Assembly: GCA_964653555.1 (NCBI GenBank)
Contig: CAZZFT010000001.1
Coordinates: 65,061 to 129,060, forward strand
Direction of reading: 5' to 3'
DNA: 64,000 nt
Origin: JAHEJV01 sp964653555
GTDB taxonomy: Bacteria; Myxococcota_A; UBA9160; SMWR01
The notes beneath the pieces are model-generated. The model made no database searches and was not told the origin of the DNA. It saw only the letters and a program-made list of their open reading frames with translations. The position numbers and the translations under genes were made by a program. Positions 43,682-52,074 of the stretch are shown in pieces. The first letter of the stretch is position 1. Each line of letters starts with the position of its first letter.

Positions 43682-44767
43682 TTGCGTTTCGAGCTCGACG
43701 GCGAGCAGAGCCTGCTCCAGCAATCGCTGCGCGAGCTCCTGGAGAAGGAGTCGTCGCTCGAGCAGTCCCGGCCGCTGATGGAGTCCAGCGCCGAGGGCTA
43801 TTCGAAGTCCTTCTATCGCCAGCTCGCTTCGCTCGGGTACCTGGGAATCGGGGTTCCGGAGGACCGGGGAGGGGCAGGGGCGGGCTACGTCGCACTCGCC
43901 GCAGCGCTTCACGCGATGGGTCGCGTGGCCCTGCCGGGTCCGATCCTGGACCTGCTCGAGGCGATCGAAGTCCTGCGCCGACTGCCGGGCGAGGAAGCGC
44001 GCCGTTGGTGCGATCGCGCACTCGCTGGCGACGCCCTGGTCTGCCTCGCGCACCGCGAGCCGCACTCGGCCCGCGAGGCGTCCCCGCGGACACGCATCGA
44101 TCCGGCGACGGGATCGATCGCGGGCCGGAAGGTCTTCGTGCCCTTCGGAGCCTCTGCCGACGCGCTGATCGTGACCACCGATCGCGGGCTCGCGATCGCG
44201 CCGCGTCCGGACGCGGGCTGGGACGCCAGGCCGCTCGAAACCGTCGACCACGCCCAGCGTTTTGCCGATGTGACGCTGGCGGGTCCGGCGGTGGAGCTCG
44301 CGGAGGGTGAGGACGCGCGCTGCGCCGTGGAGGGCGCCGAACGCGTCGGAGCACTCGACGCCGCGGCGTTCCTGCTCGGGATGATGGAGCGCGTGCTCGA
44401 GATGAGCGTCGCGTATCTGAAGGACCGCAGGGCCTTCGGCGTGCCGATCGGGAGCTTTCAGGCACTCCAGCACCGGGCCGCCGACATGCTCCTGTACACG
44501 GAGAACACGCGGGCTGCCGTCTACCGCGCTGCGTGGAGCTGCGACTGCGATCCCGAGTCCGCGGCGCTCCAGGTGGCGGCGGCGAAGGCCTACGCCGGGG
44601 ATGCGGCCCGCTTCGTCTGCAGGGAAGGCATCCAGGTCTTCGGCGGCGTCGGCTTCACCTGGGAGTACGACCTGCACATCTTCTACAAGCGGACCAAGAT
44701 GCTCGAGGAGTTCCACGGGAGTACTCGCGATCAGCTCGAGCAGCTGTTACGGGTGCAGGGGATCTAG
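43682..44767 (+). CDS. Acyl-CoA dehydrogenase, small-type subunit (forward pair)
   Basis: A 361-residue divergent subunit: begins RFELDGEQSLLQQSLRELL, has YLGIGVPEDRGGAGAGYVAL, RRAFGVPIGSFQALQHRAAD and IQVFGGVGFTWEYDLHIFYK. The central beta-domain is short and atypical, like the subunit at 41004. The GGVGFTWE-DLH segment is the usual signature of beta subunits of the FadE heteromers. TTG start at 43682 with GGGAGGG 5 bases upstream. The last base of its TAG stop is the first base of the GTG start of the TonB receptor gene, so uptake and dehydrogenation are probably co-expressed. Confidence 0.88.
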   Translation: MRFELDGEQSLLQQSLRELLEKESSLEQSRPLMESSAEGYSKSFYRQLASLGYLGIGVPEDRGGAGAGYVALAAALHAMGRVALPGPILDLLEAIEVLRRLPGEEARRWCDRALAGDALVCLAHREPHSAREASPRTRIDPATGSIAGRKVFVPFGASADALIVTTDRGLAIAPRPDAGWDARPLETVDHAQRFADVTLAGPAVELAEGEDARCAVEGAERVGALDAAAFLLGMMERVLEMSVAYLKDRRAFGVPIGSFQALQHRAADMLLYTENTRAAVYRAAWSCDCDPESAALQVAAAKAYAGDAARFVCREGIQVFGGVGFTWEYDLHIFYKRTKMLEEFHGSTRDQLEQLLRVQGI

Positions 44768-47247
44768 TGGCCCCCCTCGCGCACCAGAGAGCGGGGCATC
44801 GTCTCGCCCCCCTCGCGGCGCTGCTGGTGTCCGCGCTCCTCGTCTCGTGGAGTGGCGGCGCTGCCGGCCAGGAGGCGCCTTCCGGGCAGGAAGGCGGAAC
44901 GAACGCCTCTGCCGAGCCGGCGCCCGGCATCGAGGAGATCACGGTCATGGGACAGCGCCGAGCGGACGCCCTCAAGGAGGCACCGGTCTCGGTCACGGCG
45001 TTCACGATGGAGGACCTGGCCGCCCAGGGCACCTCCGACATCCGCGGCCTCGCGAACTTCACCCCGAACCTCGAGATCAAGACGGCGTTCGCGGCCTCCA
45101 ATCCCACCCTGTTCATCCGGGGAGTCGGGCTCAAGGACTACTTCGCCAACTCCTCGAGTGCCGTCGCCGTCTACAACGACGACATCTACATGAACTCGCC
45201 GACCGGACAGCTGTTCCAGCTCTTCGATCTCGAGAACGTGGAGGTCCTGCGCGGACCCCAGGGAAGTCTCTACGGCCGCAACGCGTCGGCGGGTGTGATC
45301 CGAGCGATCTCGCGCAAACCGACGGGCGACTTCAACGGGTACTTCAACGGATCCTACGGCTCGTACAATCTGGTGGAGCTGGAGTCGGCGCTCGAGTGGC
45401 CCCTGATCGAGAATGAGCTGTCGATTCGCGGTGCATACCGCTTGAACATGCGCGATGGAGTCGGAGAGAACCGGTGCGCGAGAGACGAGTACCGCTTTCA
45501 GCCGCCGTGTACCATCAATGCCGGCCAGCCGCTGCTGGCCGATGTCGAACAGCACGTCAACGACGTGAACAACTGGGCGGCGCGAGGTGTGCTTCGCTGG
45601 ACGCCGAATCCCGACTTGGACGTCGTTCTGATCGCCGGGGGTGGGCTCAATCGCAGCCTGGCCCGGCAGAACCAGAAGATCGGCACCAGCGAAGACCCCC
45701 AGACTGGGCGGAAGGTCGCCGGTAACCGCGATGGCGCCCAATATCGCGACCCGGACACGTGCACCCCAGGCAAGTGTCAGCGTGTCCGGCCTCAGTTCGC
45801 GTTTCCCACCACGCCCGGCGAGGCCAATCCGCTCGACGGTGACCCCTACAAAGGCGACTACAACCTCACCGGCAACGAGCACGTGGACGTCTTCCTGTCG
45901 TCCCTCACGGCGACCTACGAGACGGGAGACATCGCTCTCACCAGCGTGTCGGGGTACGCCGCGAACAAGCGGGACACGCTGGACAACTCGGACGCCAGTC
46001 CCCGTTTCCAGGTGGAGACGAAGTGGTACAACAAGGCCTGGCAGGCCAGCCAGGATCTGCGCGGCCAGTGGCAGCCCACGGACGATCTGATCTTGAAGTC
46101 GGGCGCCTTCTTCCTCACCGAGCAGCTCGACGTGGAGAACCTCTTCGAGTTCCCCAGCTTCTCGGATACCGGTCGCACCGGCATCGAGCAGCTGATCAAC
46201 CAGGACACCTATACCTGGTCCGTCTTCGGATACGGCACCTGGAGCATCTCCGACAACCTGACCGCCGACGCAGGGCTTCGATACAACTGGGACCAGAAGA
46301 AGTTCACGGCCGATTCGAACACCCTTCTGGGGACGATCTTCTTCAAGGGCCCGTCGGAGACGCAGAAGGAGATCTCGAAGGGCTTCTCCGGCGACATCAC
46401 GCTCAGCTACCGGTTCTTCGATGGACTGCAGGCGTACGCGAAGTACGGACACGGATTCAAGGCGGGTCAGTTCAATGGAGCAGCCGGCCTCGGCAACTTC
46501 GACATCGACCTCGTGCAGTTCGTCGATCCCGAGACGGTCGACGCCTACGAGGTGGGCGCCAAGTCCAGCTTCCTGGACGGCCAGGTGCAGGTCAACGTCT
46601 CTTCCTTCTTCTACCGCTACAACGACCTCCAGGTCTTCGTGCTGGACAACTCCCTCGCGACGCTCCCGACCCCGCGTCTGGTCAACGCGAACGACGCGCA
46701 GGTTTGGGGCGTGGAGGGCGAGTTCCGCGTGCGTCCGTTCAGCTGGCTCGAGCTCTTCACGACGGCCGGCTTCCTGGAGAGCAAGTATCTCGACTTCACC
46801 GACACGGTGAACACGGTCGTAAATCAACCGACTCCCGAGCTGGTGAAGGACACGGTCGATTACTCGGGAAACCGACTGATCAACTCCCCTGCGCTGTCGC
46901 TGAGCGGATCGGCTGTGGTCGATATTCCGCTGGGAGGGCTCGGCTGGCTCACGCCCCGATTCGACTTCAGCTACAAGACCAGGACGTTCTTCGATCCGAA
47001 CGAAGGACGCGGTCAGTTCGGGCTGTTCCCGAAAGGCACCCTGGCTCAAGATGCTTTGTTGCTGGTGAACGCGCGCATTGCGTACCGGACGCCCGACCAG
47101 CGGATCGAGATCGCTGGATTCGTCCGGAACCTCACCGACGAGCAGTACGCCGTCGATGGATTCGATCTATCGTCGGGGTTCGACTCGCTAAACTTCGTCA
47201 TCGGCGATCCGCGGCTCTACGGCGTGAACGTGAGCTACCGGTTCTGA
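44767..47247 (+). CDS. TonB-dependent outer-membrane receptor
   Basis: An 826-residue TonB-dependent receptor. An N-terminal signal peptide (hydrophobic APLAALLVSALLVSW, cleavage near GAAGQ) is followed by a TonB-box-like EEITVMGQRR and the plug domain: APVSVTAFTMEDLAAQGTSD, RGVGLKDYFANSSSAVAVYN and VEVLRGPQGSLYGRNASAGV. Alternating aromatic beta-strands fill the rest, and the last residues VSYRF end in Phe as required by the BAM complex. The domain style is that of the large subfamily seen in Sphingomonadales and similar catabolic bacteria for aromatic, terpenoid or sugar uptake. GTG start shares one base with the stop before it. No TonB, ExbB or ExbD is in the window. Confidence 0.92.
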   Translation: MAPLAHQRAGHRLAPLAALLVSALLVSWSGGAAGQEAPSGQEGGTNASAEPAPGIEEITVMGQRRADALKEAPVSVTAFTMEDLAAQGTSDIRGLANFTPNLEIKTAFAASNPTLFIRGVGLKDYFANSSSAVAVYNDDIYMNSPTGQLFQLFDLENVEVLRGPQGSLYGRNASAGVIRAISRKPTGDFNGYFNGSYGSYNLVELESALEWPLIENELSIRGAYRLNMRDGVGENRCARDEYRFQPPCTINAGQPLLADVEQHVNDVNNWAARGVLRWTPNPDLDVVLIAGGGLNRSLARQNQKIGTSEDPQTGRKVAGNRDGAQYRDPDTCTPGKCQRVRPQFAFPTTPGEANPLDGDPYKGDYNLTGNEHVDVFLSSLTATYETGDIALTSVSGYAANKRDTLDNSDASPRFQVETKWYNKAWQASQDLRGQWQPTDDLILKSGAFFLTEQLDVENLFEFPSFSDTGRTGIEQLINQDTYTWSVFGYGTWSISDNLTADAGLRYNWDQKKFTADSNTLLGTIFFKGPSETQKEISKGFSGDITLSYRFFDGLQAYAKYGHGFKAGQFNGAAGLGNFDIDLVQFVDPETVDAYEVGAKSSFLDGQVQVNVSSFFYRYNDLQVFVLDNSLATLPTPRLVNANDAQVWGVEGEFRVRPFSWLELFTTAGFLESKYLDFTDTVNTVVNQPTPELVKDTVDYSGNRLINSPALSLSGSAVVDIPLGGLGWLTPRFDFSYKTRTFFDPNEGRGQFGLFPKGTLAQDALLLVNARIAYRTPDQRIEIAGFVRNLTDEQYAVDGFDLSSGFDSLNFVIGDPRLYGVNVSYRF

Positions 47248-47293
47248 GCTGCCGACAATCGTTACGAGGTCCACGTTGACCAGGGAGGCGGCG

Positions 47294-49699
47294 ATGGGTT
47301 GGGTCGGTCGAGCCGCAGTGCGTCGTGGCTGGGCGCCTTGGCGGGTGCTGGTTCCGTGCATTGGAGTGGTCTTCGGACTCGTCGCGTGTGGGGACGGGAT
47401 GTCGGAGATCCGGGATCTGCAGCAGCAGGGACGATTCGCCGAGTCGCTGAAGCCTTTGCAGGAGGCGCTAGTCGAACATCCCGCGGACTCCGAGCTGAAC
47501 TTCCTCTATGGTCGGGCGCTGCTGCTCACGGGACGGGCGGGCGGCGCGGTGTGGCCGCTTTCGCGCGCGCGTGAGAATGCGGAGCTGGCGGTGCCGGCCG
47601 GGTTGCTGCTCACCACGGCGCTGCTCCAGGGCGGCAGCGCCACCGACGCGATCGTCGCGGCGGGCAAGGTGCTCGAGATCGAGCCGGACAACCTCCAGGC
47701 GCGCGTCCTGCACGCACGCGCGCAGGTGGACGCGGTTCACAACAAGGAGGCGCTCCAGGAGCTCGACGCGCTGATCGAGGAGAATCCGGACGATACCCGG
47801 TTGCGGGCGCTGCGGATCATCCCGCTGATCCGGTTGGAGCGTCTGGACGAGGCCGGCGAGCAGCTCGCCGAGCTGCGGGTGATCGTGAGCAGCGGAGAGC
47901 TGAGGGATCCGGCGGTGGAGGCGCACTTCTGCGCGGCCGAGGCGACCTTCCGCGAGGAGCGAGACCAGCGAGAAGAAGCCCAGAAGGCGTGGGAGGGCTG
48001 CCTCGAGAAGTACCGCGGCAATCCGACCATCCTGCGCGGGGCGCTGGAGTTCTACGGCCAGACCGGGCAATCGGACTTGGCTCGGAGCTTGCTCGAACGA
48101 TCCCTGGAAGAGGCACCGGACAACATCGAGATCCGGATCGCGCTGGCCGACCAGCTTCGCGCCGAGGGGGAGGCGGAGAAGGGCCGCCATCTGATGGAGG
48201 AAGGCGTCAGCCAGTTTCCTTCGGCCGAGGCGTGGAGCGCCTTGGCCGACTATCACGTAGCGGGAGGAGACTATCGGGCCGCGCGTGACGCCATCGAGCA
48301 CGCGATCGAGATGCTCCCGACCATGTCTGAGGAGCTGCGCTTCGCCTACGCAGACGTGTCGATCCTGGCCGGCGACCTGGATTCGGCCGAGCAGATCGTC
48401 GACTCGCTGGAGCTCCCCGTGCAGCGCGATCTGCTGCGCGGACGGATCGAGCTCGCACGTGGGGATGCGCAGAGCGCCTTCGAGAGCTTCGAGAAGGGAA
48501 TCGGGCTGTGGCCGAACAACGCGACGGCGCGGTACCTCGCGGGTCAGGCCGCCGAGCAGCTGGGGAACTTCGGAGAGGCCGTGTCGCAGTATCGCGAGGC
48601 GGTACGGGTCGATCCGGCGGCGGGCGAGGCGGCCTTGGCGCTGGTGTCCCTGCAGCGCGCGCTGGGGACGCCGAATCTGGCGATCGAGCCGCTGCGCGTC
48701 CACCTGGCCGAGAATCCCCGCGATGTCGCGGCCTGGCGTTCCTGGGTCCGTCTGCTCTTCGACACCCAGGAGCTGACCGGAGCGCGGCAGGGGCTGCAAC
48801 GCCTCCGTTCGCTCGACCCGCGTGCGGCGGTCGTCGTCGGGGCGAGCCTGCGCCGCGAGAGGGAAGGGCCCCAGGTGGCGTTGGCGGCCCTCGAGGCGAG
48901 CAAGCTGGATCTCACGCGCCCGCAGAACGTCGAGGTCCTCAATGCGCTGGTCGTCGCCGCGATCGACGCGGGCTCCCCCGGACGCGCGCTCCGGGACGTC
49001 GACGCCGCGGTGGCGGCCCATCCGGATGCGCCCGAGTTCCACGAGCTGCGAGGCCGCGTGCTGCGGGCGCAGGGCGATGCATCGCAGGCCCAGGCGGCGT
49101 TCGAACGGGCGCTTGAGCTCGATCCCGATCGCGCGGCGTCGCTCTTGGAGCTGGGCCGGATGGCCGAGGCGAATGGGAAAGGCTCGGAGGCGCTGGCGCT
49201 GTACGACCGGGCTAGCGCCGCGGACCGATCGTCCCCGGACGGGTCCTTCGCCGCCGGTGAGCTCCTCGCCTCGCGCGGCGACCGGGACCAGGCGATCGCC
49301 CGCTTCGAGAGCGCGTTGCGCGTCTCTCCGCTGGATCTCGAGGCGGCGCGCCGTCTCGCCGATCTCCTGGCCAGCGAGGGGCGCGACCTCGCTCGCGCGC
49401 TCGATGTGGCGCGCCGCGCGGTCGCCGTCGGCAGGAGCGCCGACGATCTCGAGAGGCTGGGGCAGATCCAGATCGCGCGCGGCGAGGGGTCGGCCGCCGC
49501 GGCCTCCCTGGGCCAGGCGCTGGAGAAGGAGCCGGAGAGCGCCTCCGCCCAGTACTGGCTGGGACGGGCCCTTGCCCTCTCCGGAGATCGGGACGCCGCG
49601 CGCGAGGCGTATCGCAAGGCGCTCGCGAGCGCCGATGCCGACGAGGCGGAGCGCGCGCGCGCGGAGCTGGCGAAGCTCGAGAGACGAGACGCTTCGTGA
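47294..49699 (+). CDS. TPR-repeat lipoprotein
   Basis: An 801-residue protein. It begins with a lipoprotein signal (Arg-rich n-region, LVPCIGVVFGLVA, then Cys-Gly-Asp), and the remainder is nearly all tetratricopeptide repeats, such as RFAESLKPLQEALVEHPADS, SELNFLYGRALLLTGRAGGA and AYRKALASADADEAERARAE. Asp after the lipobox Cys would favour inner-membrane retention in enterobacteria, but this rule may not hold here. The length and layout are similar to the PrsT-type TPR lipoproteins of PEP-CTERM/exopolysaccharide systems; that link is only suggested. ATG at 47294 has GGGAGG 6 bases upstream and is preferred to a TTG at 47276. The stop overlaps the next start (GTGA). Confidence 0.88.
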   Translation: MGWVGRAAVRRGWAPWRVLVPCIGVVFGLVACGDGMSEIRDLQQQGRFAESLKPLQEALVEHPADSELNFLYGRALLLTGRAGGAVWPLSRARENAELAVPAGLLLTTALLQGGSATDAIVAAGKVLEIEPDNLQARVLHARAQVDAVHNKEALQELDALIEENPDDTRLRALRIIPLIRLERLDEAGEQLAELRVIVSSGELRDPAVEAHFCAAEATFREERDQREEAQKAWEGCLEKYRGNPTILRGALEFYGQTGQSDLARSLLERSLEEAPDNIEIRIALADQLRAEGEAEKGRHLMEEGVSQFPSAEAWSALADYHVAGGDYRAARDAIEHAIEMLPTMSEELRFAYADVSILAGDLDSAEQIVDSLELPVQRDLLRGRIELARGDAQSAFESFEKGIGLWPNNATARYLAGQAAEQLGNFGEAVSQYREAVRVDPAAGEAALALVSLQRALGTPNLAIEPLRVHLAENPRDVAAWRSWVRLLFDTQELTGARQGLQRLRSLDPRAAVVVGASLRREREGPQVALAALEASKLDLTRPQNVEVLNALVVAAIDAGSPGRALRDVDAAVAAHPDAPEFHELRGRVLRAQGDASQAQAAFERALELDPDRAASLLELGRMAEANGKGSEALALYDRASAADRSSPDGSFAAGELLASRGDRDQAIARFESALRVSPLDLEAARRLADLLASEGRDLARALDVARRAVAVGRSADDLERLGQIQIARGEGSAAAASLGQALEKEPESASAQYWLGRALALSGDRDAAREAYRKALASADADEAERARAELAKLERRDAS

Positions 49700-50607
49700 G
49701 CGCGAGGCGTTCGGGACGGTCCTGGAGGCTCCTGCTCCTCGCGGGCTGGTGGACCCTCGCCCTCGTGACGCGTGCCGGCGCCATCGAGGAGGCGGGCGAT
49801 ACCGAAGCCCTGTGGCTTCCCTCGGTGGCCGTCGGCTTCGACGTCCAAGTCGAGTCGTCGGCGAACGGGGTGGTCTCGAGCTCGCTGCGCGGGACTGCCA
49901 CGGGGCAGCAGGAGTTCCAGACCGCCGTCCCCTCGCTCGAGGGTGAGCTGATGACCCCGGTTCTCGCGAATCCCGGCCGTGCGCGGCTCTTCTTTGCGGG
50001 CGAGTGGAGCTGGGGCTGGCTGCTGGCCGGAGAGAACCGACCCGTCGTCAAGGACGGCACGATCGGTAATGAGGTCCTGATTCCGCCGCGCTGCCAACCC
50101 GGAAATCCCACGCGTTGCATCGAGAGCGACCTCTCCCTCGTCGAGGGCATGGGGAGCCGCCTCGACGCGAGCATCGAGAACGGCTGGAGCGCAGGAGCCG
50201 GCGTGGCGTTCGAGGTACCGGTGGCCAATCTCTTCACGATCATCGTGAAGCCGTCCTTCCTCTACCACGGAGAGCAGGTGAAGCTGGAAGGGGAGGTCAA
50301 GAACCCGATCTTGATCGTCGGGAGCTCTCCACCGAACAACAACACCGCCAGCTACGTTCAGATCGCCGGATCCGAGAAGGAGATCTTCCACGCACTCGGG
50401 GGCCGGCTGGCGATCGAGTACGAAGCGGCCCGCAGGGGTCCCTTCGACATCCTGCTCTATGCTCAGGGCCAGCTCTTCTGGTGGCTCAAGCCCGAAACGA
50501 GCTTCACTTCGTCGGACGACTCCGGAAGCGCCACTTTCGACTACCGTCGCAACGACTACGTCGGCGGTGGCGGCGTCGGGGTGCGATTGCGGTGGCGGGG
50601 GCCCTGA
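49696..50607 (+). CDS. Predicted outer-membrane beta-barrel protein
   Basis: A 303-residue protein with a signal peptide (RRSGRSWRLLLLAGWWTLAL, cleavage near TRAGA) and alternating hydrophobic strands: VAVGFDVQVES, ARLFFAGEWSWGWLL, NLFTIIVKPSFLYHGEQV, LAIEYEAARRGPFDILLYAQ and GVGVRLRWRGP. No family is recognised. The last residues lack the usual terminal aromatic residue, though Trp is third from the end, so membrane insertion should be tested. A Cys pair within PPRCQPGNPTRCIE may form a loop disulphide. Translationally coupled to the TPR lipoprotein, with the phosphatase-superfamily gene following after 52 bp. A role in surface structure or export with these neighbours is inferred. Confidence 0.75.
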   Translation: MSARRSGRSWRLLLLAGWWTLALVTRAGAIEEAGDTEALWLPSVAVGFDVQVESSANGVVSSSLRGTATGQQEFQTAVPSLEGELMTPVLANPGRARLFFAGEWSWGWLLAGENRPVVKDGTIGNEVLIPPRCQPGNPTRCIESDLSLVEGMGSRLDASIENGWSAGAGVAFEVPVANLFTIIVKPSFLYHGEQVKLEGEVKNPILIVGSSPPNNNTASYVQIAGSEKEIFHALGGRLAIEYEAARRGPFDILLYAQGQLFWWLKPETSFTSSDDSGSATFDYRRNDYVGGGGVGVRLRWRGP

Positions 50608-50659
50608 CGGAGACGGTCTGGGTCGTGCCGCGCCGCGGGCTGCTGCCATGGAGGATTCG

Positions 50660-52063
50660 GTGTCCAAGCCTCGCCAACCCCTGAGCATCTGGATCTACGT
50701 GGCCGCCGCGGTCGCGATGGTCGTCGGCTATCTGCTGTTCTCCTTGCAGCGCGTCGGTGGCGATGGCCGTCCCGTCGGTTCCGTCGCGGACATCTCCGCG
50801 CTCTCGGAGCGCAAGGATCTGAACGTGCTGTTCATCCTCATCGACACGTTGCGGGCGAATCGCCTGGGTGCCTACGGCTATCAGCGCGATACGAGCCCCA
50901 ATCTGGACTACCTCGCGCGCACGGGAGTGCGCTTCGCGCACAACCTGTCCCAATCATCCTGGACCAAGGCTTCGATGGCCTCGCTGTGGACGGGACTCTA
51001 CCCGCAGCGGACACGCGTGCTGCGCTACTCCGACGCCATGGCCCAGGAGGCGCGCATGCCCGCCGAGATCCTGCGCGACGCGGGCTTCCGTACCATGGCG
51101 ATCTGGCGCAACGGGTGGGTGGCGCCCAACTTCGGGTTCGATCAGGGCTTCGACACGTACCACAATCCCAAGCCCACTCCGGTGCCGAAAGATGTCCGGC
51201 GCGAGAACCCGTCCTTCGTGGTCGCCGGCACAGACTACGACGTGATCGATTCAGCCTTGGACTTCTTCCGCAGCTTTGCCGATCAGCGCTGGTTCCTCTA
51301 CCTCCATCTGATGGACGTCCACCAATACGTCTACGATCCCGAGTCGGCGCTCTTCGGAACGAGCTACTCGGACATCTACGACAACGCCATCCATCACACG
51401 GACGCACAGGTCGGGATGCTGATCGCGGGGCTCCGAGACCTCGGCCTCTCCGACCGCACTCTGGTCGTCCTGGCGGCAGATCACGGAGAGGCATTTGGAG
51501 AGCACGATGTCGAAGGGCACGCGCGAAACCTGTACGGAGAAGTGACGGAGACTCCTCTTCTGCTCAGCTTCCCCTTCCGACTCGAGCCCGGCGTCGTCGT
51601 CGACGCTGCCACCCAGAACGTGGATCTGTGGCCGACCCTTCTCGATCTGCTGGGGCTCCCGGCGCTTCCGGATCCCGACGGCCACTCCAGGCTCGAAGAC
51701 ATCGTTCGGGCGGGGCGCGGAATGCCAGCGTCGGACGGGTCGGCTCCCCGCTTCGCCGAGCTCGATCGAACCTGGGGACGCACGACGGAAGCCCCGCTTC
51801 CGCTCGTGGCGGTCACCCAGGATGGCTATCGACTCATCTACTACGTCGACGACGGAAAGGTCGAGCTCTACGATCTCGCGCAAGATCCCGGCGAGAAGTC
51901 GGACCTGGCGGCGAGCCGACCGGAGATCGTCGAGCGTCTCCGCGGCAGCATCGATACCTATCTGGCGCACGACGCACCGCCCTGGGGTAGCGGCGCCCCT
52001 CAGGTGGAGCTCGAGGAGATGCTCCTGAGGCAGTTGCGCGCTCTCGGCTACAAGGTGGATTAG
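50660..52063 (+). CDS. Membrane-anchored sulfatase-like (alkaline phosphatase superfamily) hydrolase
   Basis: A 467-residue protein with one N-terminal membrane segment (IWIYVAAAVAMVVGYLLFSL) and a periplasmic sulfatase-like domain. Metal-binding blocks are LFILIDTLRANRLGAYGY and VLAADHGEAFGEHDVEGHA. The nucleophile region reads SQSSWTKASMASLWTGLYPQ; the Cys/Ser-x-Pro-x-Arg signature for formylglycine formation is absent. The Thr in SSWTKAS is the probable nucleophile, as in phosphoethanolamine or phosphoglycerol transferases and related phosphodiesterases. The substrate may therefore be a phosphate ester instead of a sulphate. GTG at 50660 is chosen since GGAGG lies 6-9 bases upstream inside an ATG alternative at 50648. 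Twelve bases before the TMTC-like gene. Confidence 0.86.
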   Translation: MSKPRQPLSIWIYVAAAVAMVVGYLLFSLQRVGGDGRPVGSVADISALSERKDLNVLFILIDTLRANRLGAYGYQRDTSPNLDYLARTGVRFAHNLSQSSWTKASMASLWTGLYPQRTRVLRYSDAMAQEARMPAEILRDAGFRTMAIWRNGWVAPNFGFDQGFDTYHNPKPTPVPKDVRRENPSFVVAGTDYDVIDSALDFFRSFADQRWFLYLHLMDVHQYVYDPESALFGTSYSDIYDNAIHHTDAQVGMLIAGLRDLGLSDRTLVVLAADHGEAFGEHDVEGHARNLYGEVTETPLLLSFPFRLEPGVVVDAATQNVDLWPTLLDLLGLPALPDPDGHSRLEDIVRAGRGMPASDGSAPRFAELDRTWGRTTEAPLPLVAVTQDGYRLIYYVDDGKVELYDLAQDPGEKSDLAASRPEIVERLRGSIDTYLAHDAPPWGSGAPQVELEEMLLRQLRALGYKVD

Positions 52064-52074
52064 GCGGGAGAGCC

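Noticed and set aside
47294..49699. Naming the TPR lipoprotein PrsT
   Set aside because: Length and lipobox fit, but no exosortase or eps/prs genes are beside it.
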